A stretch of 10,463 nucleotides of DNA from Myxococcales bacterium (GCA_014239625.1 JAAZYN010000070.1:219-10681); one strand, 5' to 3'; counted from the stretch's first letter, positions 1 to 8,200 are shown. Program-made: numbers and translations. The notes: generated from the sequence alone by a model not told the origin.

Positions 1-32
1 CGCGGGCCACCTGGTGGACGCCGTGGCGCCGA

Positions 33-1835
33 TCACTTGCCGAGCGCTCGACCCTCTCGCCGTGGATCCGCGCCGCCGAGGAGCTGCCCATCGGCAGCCA
101 CGGCGATAGCGTGTAAGCCGCTGTTCAGGTCGGTGACCTTCACCTGGTGCCCCATGCGCTCGAGGTCCGCCCTCAGGGTCGAGGTCCACGTCTCCAGCCC
201 AGCATATCTCTCGAGCTCCGTCACGCCATTGCGGTTGGCGATGTTCGGGGCGGCGACAGCGCTCTGTGGGTCCAGCCCGTAGTCCAACACCAACAACAGC
301 ACGCGCGCGGTATAGGCGATGATCCGTGATCCACCCGGGGAGCCGACCAACAGCCGAACGCGCCCCTGCATGTCGTAGACCACGGTCGGCGCCATGGAGC
401 TTCGCGGGCGCTTGCCCGGCGCGATGGCGTTTGGATGACCCTTGAGCGTCTCACTCGCCCCGTACCAACTGAAATCGGTCATCTCGTTGTTGAGCAGAAA
501 TCCACCTCGGCTCATGATCCGTGACCCGAAGGCGCTCTCGATGGTCGTCGTCATCGACACGGCGTCGCCCCTGGCGTCCATCGCCACCAAGTGACTGGTG
601 CTCGGTAGCTCGATGGCGTTGTCGGGCGGAGGCACCTCGGCGCCCTTGGCCGGAAAGGTGCCGGGTTTGGCTTTCGGGCCGGCACGATCCATCGAGATCT
701 GCCGCGACCGCGCGGCGAGGTAGGCAGGATCCAGCAGCTCCTTGACCGGAATCGCCGTGAAGTCGGGATCACCCAGATAGGCGTTCCGATCCGCGAAGGC
801 CAACTTGGAGGCCTCGGCCACGAGATGTGCGAAACGAGCCGAGCTCGGCGCGTACTTGGTCAACTCGAACCGCTGCAGCAGCCCCAGGATCTGCAGGGTC
901 GTGATCCCGCCCGAGGTGGGCGGGCCCATCCCGCACACCTTCCACTTCGTCCGGTACACCAGACACACAGGAGGCCGCTTTTTTGGCGCGTAGCTCGCCA
1001 GATCTCGAGCCGTCATCACTCCACCGTGGGTCTGCATCGCGTCGATGATGAGCTTGGCTCCCGCGCCCGTGTGTAACCAACCGGCACCTTGGGCGGCGAC
1101 CTGGGTCAGGGTGTTGGCGAGTCGCGGGTTGACCAGCAGGTGTCCTGGGGGATGCGGTTTACCGAGGGCGTCGGTGAAATAACGCTCCCCGGTCTGGTTC
1201 TCGCGCGCCGCGAGCAGGGGATCGGTGCTCACGAGCCGGCTCAGCCGAGGCGACACGCGGAACCCCGTACGCGCCAGGGCGATGGCGGGCTCGAAGAGGC
1301 GCCTCCAGGCGAGCCGCCCGTGTTCTTTGTGGGCCATCTCGAGGGCCTTGAGGGTGCCCGGGACGCCCACCGATTTGGCGCTGAAGACCGCCTCGGGAAA
1401 GCTCATCGAGTCGCCGCTGGGCTTGCGAAATGACCCGGCCACCAGACCGGCGGGAGCCGTCTCTCGCCCGTCGTAGGTGTGCAGCGCCCCGGCGTCCCGA
1501 TCGTGATACAGGATGAACGCCCCGCCCCCGATCCCGCTGCTCTGCGGCTCTACCAGGTTGAGCACCGCCTGCATCGCGACGGCCGCGTCGATGGCGCCGC
1601 CGCCCAGCTCCAGGATCTCCATGCCAGCTCGGGACGCGTGGGGATTCGCCGCGACGACCATCTGGGTCTTCGCCGTCGTAGGCGCCACCGCCGCGAACCC
1701 AGTCGCGGCCTCCGGCGCGATCCCCCCGATGTCCACCGGCGGGGGGGCGTCGGCGACCCGCCCGTTGGCCGAACAGCCGCTCCAGAGGAGGCCCAGCAAG
1801 GTCATCATCACCCAGATCAGGCCCGAACCGGCCAT
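33..1835 (-). CDS. ggt: Gamma-glutamyltransferase, probable lipoprotein
   Basis: Cleaves the gamma-glutamyl bond of glutathione and related compounds and hydrolyses or transfers the glutamyl group, in the periplasm or on the membrane. From the ATG at 1835 it is 600 residues, normal for the family (E. coli about 580). Visible family landmarks: GIGGGAF near 101, the substrate-binding Arg in DGRETAP (R124), GPPTSGG, GDPDF, the autocleavage site PS/TSH with nucleophile Thr413 (codon 597-599), LLNNEMTDFS, KRPRSSM (S479-S480) and GSPGGSRI. Cleavage before Thr413 would give a small subunit of 188 residues, as expected. The lid segment between DFS and NAI is about 12 residues, intermediate between lidded and lidless forms. 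The N-terminus has a hydrophobic stretch ending LLWSGC (Cys21), a lipobox-like site, but no positive charge before it. The reading frame continues upstream without a stop into the next gene, so the start is uncertain: ATG 1835, GTG 1811, ATG 1808 and ATG 1805 are candidates. Confidence 0.93.
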   Translation of the reverse strand: MAGSGLIWVMMTLLGLLWSGCSANGRVADAPPPVDIGGIAPEAATGFAAVAPTTAKTQMVVAANPHASRAGMEILELGGGAIDAAVAMQAVLNLVEPQSSGIGGGAFILYHDRDAGALHTYDGRETAPAGLVAGSFRKPSGDSMSFPEAVFSAKSVGVPGTLKALEMAHKEHGRLAWRRLFEPAIALARTGFRVSPRLSRLVSTDPLLAARENQTGERYFTDALGKPHPPGHLLVNPRLANTLTQVAAQGAGWLHTGAGAKLIIDAMQTHGGVMTARDLASYAPKKRPPVCLVYRTKWKVCGMGPPTSGGITTLQILGLLQRFELTKYAPSSARFAHLVAEASKLAFADRNAYLGDPDFTAIPVKELLDPAYLAARSRQISMDRAGPKAKPGTFPAKGAEVPPPDNAIELPSTSHLVAMDARGDAVSMTTTIESAFGSRIMSRGGFLLNNEMTDFSWYGASETLKGHPNAIAPGKRPRSSMAPTVVYDMQGRVRLLVGSPGGSRIIAYTARVLLLVLDYGLDPQSAVAAPNIANRNGVTELERYAGLETWTSTLRADLERMGHQVKVTDLNSGLHAIAVAADGQLLGGADPRREGRALGK

Positions 1836-3139
1836 CGGCGCGCCGGCGCACCCCCCGGGGGCAGACCCGGCGGTCACCTCCGCCGACGGCGCCGGCTCGG
1901 CCACATCGGCGGGGTCAGCCTCCCCCCAATAGGGCTGCAACGGGGCCTCCGGATCGGTCGCCGGCGTGCGCCCGACGAGCCCAGACTCGCCGCCGAAGTG
2001 AAGCCAATCCTGCCGGCACGCCAAGGCCGCCGCGGTGTCCAGGCAGGTCTCGTCGGGCGGCCCCAGCTGCTGGATGCCCCACACCGCACGGGTGGCAGGG
2101 CTCAACGCTGAGGTCCCAGGATTCGCGATGCTCGTGATCTCCAACATACGCGGAAGAGTGCACGCATAAGCCACCCCGTCCAATCGTTGAAGGCAGGTCC
2201 AGCCGTTGGCGCTCCCGCGCTGCCACGCTCCGAGGGCGCCCAGCCCCAGGGCCAGGCTCGCCGACACGCCGTCAAAGCTGGCCAGCCAATGATCGCCGAT
2301 CCGAATCGGGCCATGCACCACGCCCGCCAGCTCCGAGGGAGACCACGCCGGATCGGACGCGGTGAGCGGACCCGAGTTCACCCTCCCCCACCACAGCCGA
2401 CGCCCGCCGCTCTCGCCGGCCAGCAGCCAGATCTCGTCACCGGCCGGGCTCACAGCGCGCACGTCCAGGCGCTGCACCCCTGGCGTGGCGGGCAGCCCGC
2501 CGAGGGCCCTGGCCGTCAGGACGTCGACGCCATGCCCCGGGCCCATGGTGGCGCACCACGCCGTGGGCGTTGGGCGCGCCCCGGTGACCACGAGCCCGCC
2601 GTCGCCGTTGGCCAGCTCGAAGGGGAACACCATGTCCGGGGTGAAGCTGTTGAATACCTGGGCGATCGTCAGCGCGCCATCGGGTTGCACGCGGAGCAAC
2701 GCCCCGGAGTCGGTGCCGCGAACCACGACGAAGCCGTGCCCGCGAAACACCTGCACGTCCGCCGCGTAGCCTTCCCCCCCCGCAGGCAGCGGGGTGGCCG
2801 TGGCGCTGCATCCGCCGTCCAGGGAGACGTAGACGGCCCCTCCTCCGAGGACCACCAGGAGCGCACGGCTCGGAGTGGCCGCGGCCAAGCCCGTCTCGCG
2901 ATCTCCCCACTGGGAAGGGCACCTGAAGACGTAGGTGCCATCGGGCTGTGACACCGCCAGACCGATGTTGGTACGCACGACGTCAGGCCGCGCCGGATCT
3001 CCGGGAATCCGCCAGGAGCCTGCCCCGATATCGAGAGCACCTGCAGCGGCGCGGGCGCAGGCCCGTGAGCCACCGCGGCCGGGGCGAAGGCCGCGAGCGC
3101 GAGGGCCGCCAGGCGGGCTTGCAGTGGTAACGATGTCAT
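1808..3139 (-). pseudogene. Secreted propeller-like protein, apparently frameshifted
   Basis: Function unknown. Translation from ATG 3139 (or the adjacent GTG 3142) gives a textbook signal peptide, MTSLPLQARLAALALAAF followed by APAAVA and then HGPAPAP, with cleavage after residue 24. That frame then loses sense. The convincing body (DVVRTNIGLAV, YVFRCPSQWGD, VYVSLDGGCS, CRQDWLHFGGESGLVG) is in the frame one base away, so a shift occurs near the CCCC at 3023-3026; one extra base there would join the two parts smoothly. The body has repeated short beta-strand-like segments with paired cysteines, resembling a sialidase- or BNR-type propeller; this is a guess from style. At the other end, in the present frame, it runs through GGCAGAP and a hydrophobic stretch straight into the gamma-glutamyltransferase with no stop. 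Removing one G from the GGGGGG at 1851-1856 (plus-strand C-run) would instead end it at TGA 1810-1808, overlapping an ATG of the next gene. No good ribosome binding site is seen before 3139. The main frame is also open upstream to 3317, but that stretch is Arg/Pro-rich and looks non-coding. Confidence 0.6.
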
Positions 3140-3310
3140 CACCCGGAGAGGGTATCAGTCGCGGCCGCCCAGAGCAGGCTCGGTACGTCGCGGTCCAGTG
3201 GCGACGGCCCGCGTACCGCCGACGCTGGGGCGAAGGCCCCGTGCACGGGAGCGTCAGGCGATCCGGGAGTGAGCCACGTCGTCCCGCAGGAAGTGCCAGC
3301 CAGGGCCGAC

Positions 3311-3339
3311 TTGGCACGGAGCGGGGAAAGAGTTAGATT
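3311..3339 (+). promoter_or_regulatory. Sigma70-like promoter for candidate small RNA
   Basis: A -35 hexamer TTGGCA (3311-3316; 5 of 6 to TTGACA) and a -10 hexamer TAGATT (3334-3339; 4 of 6 to TATAAT) are separated by exactly 17 bases, with a locally AT-richer sequence in an otherwise very GC-rich window. Transcription would begin near 3346. No ORF with a ribosome binding site follows; a terminator lies about 80 bases downstream. This is inference from motif matching only. Confidence 0.45.
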
Positions 3340-3345
3340 GAGGCG

Positions 3346-3430
3346 ACGATTGTTCGCGGACTTCCTGTGGTCATTTTGTGAACTCGCGAACACGCTCGGC
3401 CGCCGCTCCTCGAGGACGGCGGCTGTTTTT
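3346..3430 (+). ncRNA. Candidate small RNA, about 85 nt
   Basis: The stretch between a sigma70-like promoter and an intrinsic terminator has no plausible coding frame. It begins with a hairpin of perfect 8-bp arms TGTTCGCG (3351-3358) and CGCGAACA (3385-3392). The stem extends inward through 3360-3364 / 3380-3384 with one C-C mismatch and one bulged G, closing a 15-base loop (3365-3379) that contains the T-run of CATTTTGT. A second hairpin is the terminator. The single-stranded T-rich loop would be available for base pairing. I do not recognise it as a known RNA family. It lies between the 5' end of the secreted-protein gene and the 3' end of the membrane-protein gene, both on the other strand, so it overlaps neither. 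Confidence 0.45.
3399..3430 (+). terminator. Intrinsic terminator
   Basis: Arms GCCGCCG (3399-3405) and CGGCGGC (3417-3423) enclose the palindrome TCCTCGAGGA with one bulged C, so the stem continues for about three more pairs around a TCGA loop. It is followed at once by TGTTTTT (3424-3430). The T-tract is only on the plus strand; read on the minus strand the hairpin has no T-run after it, so it does not obviously serve the membrane-protein gene. Confidence 0.8.
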
Positions 3431-3458
3431 ATGGGGCCACCGCTCTTTCAGGCCGCGA

Positions 3459-3878
3459 TCACGGCGCGTCTTCAGCCGACGGACTGGCCTTCGCCAGGGC
3501 CTTGTCCAGGCGCCACCGCAGGAGCTCGAAGAGCGCCATCGACCCCATCGCCGCGGCGATGATCAGGGCCGCCCGACGCAACCCAACGCGGACGAGGACG
3601 CCGACCTCGATGGTACCGATCAAGTCCTCTGAGTCCGGCGGCGCAAGCAGCAACAACAGGGTGAGGCCCACCGACGCCCCGACCAGCAACGCGACCGCCA
3701 TCTTCCCCGGCTCAGCGCAGGCCTTGCTGCTCCAGCGCACCCCCATCACGGCCAGGCCGACGACCACCGCCATCCCGATGTCCCGGACCAACGGGTTGAG
3801 ATCCGGCGCGATCAGCGTCAGCGCCAACGACGACCCGATGACGGCGGCGGCGGTTGCCGTGATTTTGAGCTGCCACAT
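3459..3878 (-). CDS. Small four-helix membrane protein, unknown function
   Basis: A 139-residue protein starting MWQLKITATAA. Four hydrophobic segments are visible, roughly residues 5-25 (AAAVIGSSLALTLIA), 32-48 (IGMAVVVGLAVMGV), 60-80 (VALLVGASVGLTLLLLLA) and 100-122 (AALIIAAAMGSMALFELL). A short acidic stretch follows the third segment (PPDSEDLIG) and the C-terminal tail is charged. I do not recognise the family. The frame is open 14 residues further upstream, but the ATG at 3878 is preferred because GAGGTGG lies five bases before it and because the hydrophobic region begins there. It is divergent from the radical-SAM-like gene across 121 bp. Confidence 0.7.
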   Translation of the reverse strand: MWQLKITATAAAVIGSSLALTLIAPDLNPLVRDIGMAVVVGLAVMGVRWSSKACAEPGKMAVALLVGASVGLTLLLLLAPPDSEDLIGTIEVGVLVRVGLRRAALIIAAAMGSMALFELLRWRLDKALAKASPSAEDAP

Positions 3879-3883
3879 GCGAT

Positions 3884-3890
3884 CCACCTC
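3884..3890 (-). promoter_or_regulatory. Ribosome binding site fixing the membrane-protein start
   Basis: On the minus strand the sequence reads GAGGTGG, then ATCGC, then ATG. It is a good Shine-Dalgarno match at normal spacing and selects the start at 3878 over the upstream in-frame start at 3920. Confidence 0.7.
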
Positions 3891-3893
3891 GAC

Positions 3894-3958
3894 GGGTCTG
3901 GGGAATCGTTCTGATCCCAAGGTGTTTTACGACGCATCAGGCATTTTTTTCCAGACCC
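3894..3958. repeat. Inverted repeat in divergent spacer
   Basis: GGGTCTGG (3894-3901) and CCAGACCC (3951-3958) are perfect 8-base inverted arms separated by 49 bases of relatively AT-rich sequence, including a run of seven T (3944-3950). They sit between the two divergent genes, where paired operator half-sites could control both. No regulator is encoded nearby, and chance is not excluded. Confidence 0.3.
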
Positions 3959-3999
3959 ATGTTGACCCGCGCTCAGTGGTGACTAAACAGGTGTTCAGT

Positions 4000-4947
4000 A
4001 TGAAGGCCAGTACACCTCAAACGCCGCAGCTGCTCCAACCGCGACGTCACCGTTGCGCAGGCACGGTATGGGTTCTGGACTTCGACGAGCTTCGGAGAGG
4101 GTGCGGCCGCTGCGCATTTGACGGCGTCCGTGCGGCTCGCGGCAGGCGCGAATCCCCGGCGCGTCGAGCCGGACCCGACGGCACGAAGCTCGCAGATAGA
4201 CTCCGCGACGAGCTGGACAGGGGCCGACGCCTCCCCCGTTGGGTCCTGTTCAGCCCGTCTGCGGACCCTTTCGTGCCCGACGCTGGTGAGCTGCGGGGGC
4301 CCGCGCTGGAGCTGATGGCGGTCCTGATGAGCCGGGGCGTCGGTGTCACGATCTCGACTCGCGGAGGCCTCCCGCAAGCTGATGGGCTGGTGACCCTGGC
4401 GCGGCGATTTCCGACCAAGCTGCGAGCGGAGATCGGCGTGTTCTCGAGCGACGACACGCTCATCGACCAGTGGGAGAGCGGCACCGCCCGCCCCTCGGCC
4501 CGGCTGGCTCTAGCCGGTAGCCTGATGCATGCGGGCGCAGAGGTCATCGGCGTGGTGGGACCCATCGTGCCCTTCATCAACGACGGAGAACCCGACCTCC
4601 GGCGCACGCTGCGGCTGCTCGCCGCGCAGGGAGTGCGCTCCATCAAGCCGCTGTTTATCGAAGACGGCCTCGGGCTGGTGAGGCAGGTGGAGCGCGAAGT
4701 GTCGCGGTCGCGCGGGCGGCTGCTGAACGGCTGGTTTCGCATGGACGATGGCCCGCGCGCAGGACCAAGGCGGCTACCGCCCGACGCGCGCCAGGCCCGC
4801 TTCGAGAGGCTGTCACACCTGACCGCGCCCCTCGGGATGCAGCTGATCTCTTGTCGCTGTGCCGTCGACGCCGCGTCACAAAAGGCCAGCTGCCTGGCGG
4901 GGCCGATCGAGACAACGCGCACCGGACAGCTCGACCTGTTCGGCTGA
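4000..4947 (+). CDS. Radical SAM / spore photoproduct lyase-like protein with incomplete cysteine motif
   Basis: A 315-residue protein. The central part follows the pattern of the COG1533 / spore photoproduct lyase-like radical SAM family: VLFSPSADPFVPD, a hydrophobic helix then GVGVTISTRGG, IGVFSSDDTLIDQWESG, the RPSARLALAGSL helix, GAEVIGVVGPIVPFIND and IKPLFI. The C-terminus GQLDLFG also matches the common ending of that family. Such proteins use a 4Fe-4S cluster held by CxxxCxxC to cleave S-adenosylmethionine. Here the expected place has only C35-x2-C38 (RRGCGRCAF); the position for the first cysteine is Leu. Other cysteines are C19 and a C-terminal group C285, C287, C298. It may be a degenerate or re-purposed member, and the substrate cannot be told. 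The ATG at 4000 was chosen because AGGTG lies six bases upstream and codon use becomes typical there; GTG 3991 is an in-frame alternative. The open frame extends back to 3502, but that part is antisense to the membrane-protein gene. Confidence 0.65.
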   Translation: MKASTPQTPQLLQPRRHRCAGTVWVLDFDELRRGCGRCAFDGVRAARGRRESPARRAGPDGTKLADRLRDELDRGRRLPRWVLFSPSADPFVPDAGELRGPALELMAVLMSRGVGVTISTRGGLPQADGLVTLARRFPTKLRAEIGVFSSDDTLIDQWESGTARPSARLALAGSLMHAGAEVIGVVGPIVPFINDGEPDLRRTLRLLAAQGVRSIKPLFIEDGLGLVRQVEREVSRSRGRLLNGWFRMDDGPRAGPRRLPPDARQARFERLSHLTAPLGMQLISCRCAVDAASQKASCLAGPIETTRTGQLDLFG

Positions 4948-5282
4948 CCCTTCGCAGCGGGCGGCTGTCACACCTCTCCGCGCCGATCGGTCGGGGGCGG
5001 AGAGCCCGCAGCCCGCTCACCGTAACCCGGAGCGGCTCCAGGGCCGGCTGACCGCGACATGATCGCAGCCCCCGGGCCAGCGAAGGGACCAGGACGAGGC
5101 CGCTCGGGCGCAGGTGTGAAAAAATTACCCACCTGGCGAGAAACGACCCTTGCGAGCCGCCCGCGAGATCCCCGACGATCGACGCGAGACCATATTCAAC
5201 GCCGCTCGCGCCAGGTGCCGGTGGCTGGATCGCTTCTTGCTGGGCATCAGGGACACACCATGCTGCTGCCGGAGGTAGACCC
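4948..5282. other. Intergenic spacer with repeated CAGGTG motifs, no gene
   Basis: No frame here looks coding. Three copies of CAGGTG occur: 5111-5116, 5130-5135 (reverse) and 5212-5217. The first two enclose an AT-rich centre, TGAAAAAATTACC. The second and third are part of a longer inverted pair, CACCTGGC (5130-5137) and GCCAGGTG (5210-5217), extended by GAG/CTC after a two-base bulge. These could be protein sites or a leader-RNA structure ahead of the macroglobulin gene. A sequence at 4963-4988 resembles the 3' part of the preceding gene (4808-4833). No convincing promoter hexamers were found. Confidence 0.5.
5271..5276 (+). promoter_or_regulatory. Ribosome binding site fixing a TTG start
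   Basis: A perfect GGAGGT, six bases before TTG 5283. It decides the start of the macroglobulin gene: the TTG gives a lipoprotein signal peptide directly. The ATG at 5260 is out of frame. Confidence 0.8.
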
Positions 5283-8200
5283 TTGCGCTCTGCTGCGTAC
5301 TCAATTGCTGCGATGCTCGCCCTTTGTGCTTGTCACGAGACCGGACCGAGCGTTCAAGACACCCCTATCGCGATTCACCACACCCCGACGACACCGCTCG
5401 ACCAGTCGGAGACCTCGGAGCTGAAGGTCCACGAGCTGGCGATCTCAGCGAGGCTCTCCCAGGACAGCCTGACGGTGACGCTCCCCGTGGAGCTCACCCA
5501 GGGTGACGGCGTGTCAGCCGCGATCAGCGTCGGCGTCGGCCTTATCGACGCCGACGACCACACCTCTACGCCATCCACCGCGGTGACCCTCGCGGCGGGC
5601 AAACAGGACGTCGAGATCGTGCTCGCCGAGGTCGACATCCCCACCGACCAGGCCGAGCAGGCCGCGTGGGTCATCTCTTATGAGGTCACGCTCAACGGCC
5701 AGACGGCCCATGGGGTCCGCAGCCTCTACCACGCCCTGCCCAAGTATGCGCTGCTGGTGTGGGCCCCGGACCGGGTCGACGCTGGCGTCACCACCGCGGC
5801 GCGGGCGTGGCTCACCGACCTCGACACGGGCGCGCCCGTGGAGGGCGTCGCGGTGACGGTCAACGACGGCCCCCCGCGGCTGACCGACCTGACAGGGCAG
5901 GTGGAGTTGACCCTGGACGTGGGCGAGATCGCGGAGAGCACGCTGCCCTTCAACGTCTCGGTGAGCCCGGTCGACGCTGCCCCCATCACCGTCGCCAAGA
6001 CCATCACGGTGGTCCCAGCGGGGGCTCCCAAGATGTTCGTCAGCACCGACAAGCCGCTGTACCGACCCGGCCAGACCATGGAGCTACGCACGCTGGTCCT
6101 CGCGGCCAAAGACCGCACGCCGCTGGCGGGCGCCGACGTGGTGTTCGAGGTGTTGGACGGCAAGAGCACCAAGGTGTTTCGCGAGGAGACCGCGACGAAT
6201 GAGTACGGCGTCGCCTCGATGAGCGCGCCGCTGGCCAAGCAGGTCAACCTGGGCGACTACACGGTGCGGGTGATCACCGCCGATCTGACCGTCGAGCGCG
6301 TGGTGGAGGTCAGCGAAGAGAAGCTGCCCGCGTTCGAGGTCACGGCCGCCCTCGACGCGCCGTACTTCGAGCCCGGCAGCCCCATCACGGGGACCGTCCA
6401 GGCGCGCTATTTCTTCGGGCAGCCCGTCAAGGACGCGGTCGTCGCCATGGCCGCTGGGGGCGCGACGTACAACGGCACGACCGACGCGCTGGGGCTCATG
6501 CCCTTCACCCTGCCAGCGCAGCCCCACGGCGTGACCACGATCAGCATGCAGGTCACCGACACCGCCGGCTTCGCGGTGACCTCAGACTCCAGCGCGCTGG
6601 TGGCAGACCCCAGCCTCAAGGTGTCGCTGGTGCCCGAGATCTCTGCGGTCCCGGTGGGCAGTGATTGGACTCTGTTCGTCCTCACGCGCGGCCCCACAGG
6701 GGCGCCCGTCGACGCCACCTGCGGCATGGCCCGTTCAGCCGGCGCCTCCACCAACACGGGGGCCAACGGCGTGGGCCAGATGAGCATGAGCGGAGGGGTC
6801 CCCGGGGCCATCACCGTGACGTGCACCCACGACGGCCTGAGCGGGACCAGCATAGTGGCCTCGCCCGAGACCGAGTGGGCCAAGCTCACGGCGCGCACCG
6901 ACAAGACCCTGTATCAACCGGGTGAAGCCATCGAGCTGACGGTTCAGGGGCGCGACGGCGTGGTCTTCGTCGACCGGGCCCACCGCGGACGCATCGTCGA
7001 GAGCGTGGAGACCGCCATCACCGACGGCAGCGTCACCATCAACTTCGCCCCCGCCAGCTCAGAGGCGGGCAGCCAGCACTTCACCGCGTACTGGCTCACC
7101 GCCGACGGCGACATCGTCAGCGCCCAGAAGACCGCGTACGTGCGTACCGAGGGGGCCAAGGTCTCGGTGAGCACGGACCAGGAGAGCTACCTGCCGGGCA
7201 CCGACGCGACCTTGACCTTTAGAGTCACCGACGAGAGCGGCAACGGAAGACCTGCGGCGATCGGCGTCGCCATCGCCGACGAGGCGGTGTTCGCCCTGGC
7301 CGGCGCCACCAGCCCGACCGACGTGCAGGCTCACTTCGTCCTCGACGACGTGCCATCGGCGCTCCACCCCTATGCCCTGTTGAGTGACCCGGCGGACGTC
7401 CAGGATGCAGCCGCGGCAGCCATCGCGAGCGTGTCGTCGGAGGCCGCGGCGAGCCTCTTCGGGGACACACCGAGCAGCGTCCACAACCGCGCAAGGCAGG
7501 CCGTGGCGATCCCGCTGCAGAGTCGGGCCACGGCGGTCCGCTCGATGTTGGCGGAGCTGATCGATCAGGGCGCCATCACCCGTGACAACGTGGAGGCGTT
7601 GGTCTCCCGTCTGTACCTCGTGGACCCCTGGGGCCAGCCGTTCCTGTTCGAGCCAACGCTGCACGAGAGCTACTGGAACGACGGCTTCGAGCTGAGCGTG
7701 TCCATGCGCAGCCACGGGCCGTCCGAGATCGCCGACGACTGGGACGACTGGTCGACGAACATGTGGATGGGGTATCTGTCCGAAGACGCTGACGGCGTCA
7801 TGAACGAGCAGAGCCCCAGCGCTGGAACGCCGAGCGCGGACGCGGGCGTATCCGGTCCGGACTCGGGGCCGCCGTCGCCGCAGCCCACCGATCCATCGAC
7901 GACGTCCAGCGGGCCACGAGACGACTTCAAGGAGACCCTGTTCGTCGACCCCGCCATCATCACCGACGCCAACGGTGAGGCGACAGTGACCATCCCGCTG
8001 GCCGACAACATCACCAGCTGGCGGGTCGCGATGGTGGCCAACAGCGCTGACGGCCTGCTCGGCGGAGGGACGGACAACATCACGGTGTTTCAGGACTTCT
8101 TCGTCGACGTCGATCTGCCCAAGCAGCTCACCGTGGGTGACCGCTTGCACCTGCCCATCGGCGTGTACAATTTCAGCGAGGTGGACCAGGCGATCACCCT

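Noticed and set aside
1874..2089. Frame ending in RRRRRR and a stop, suggesting a MYXO-CTERM end for the secreted protein.
   Set aside because: No hydrophobic stretch or Cys precedes the arginines; it is an out-of-frame reading of the Ala/Glu/Pro-rich linker.
3311..3330. Sigma54 promoter: TTGGCACG matches the -24 element.
   Set aside because: The essential GC of the -12 element is absent at the required spacing (GG there instead), while the same sequence fits a sigma70 -35 with a 17-base spacer.
3911..3950. Terminator with CTGAT/ATCAG stem before a run of seven T.
   Set aside because: The stem is only five AT-containing pairs with a 20-base loop, and no plus-strand gene precedes it.
3962..3989. 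Promoter TTGACC-N16-TAAACA ahead of the radical-SAM-like gene.
   Set aside because: The -10 matches only 3 of 6 and transcription would start about four bases before the ATG, leaving out the AGGTG ribosome site.
3502..3999. N-terminal extension of the radical-SAM-like protein in the same open frame.
   Set aside because: It is antisense to the membrane-protein gene, has Arg/Ser/Thr-rich composition, and the ribosome site and sensible sequence begin at 4000.
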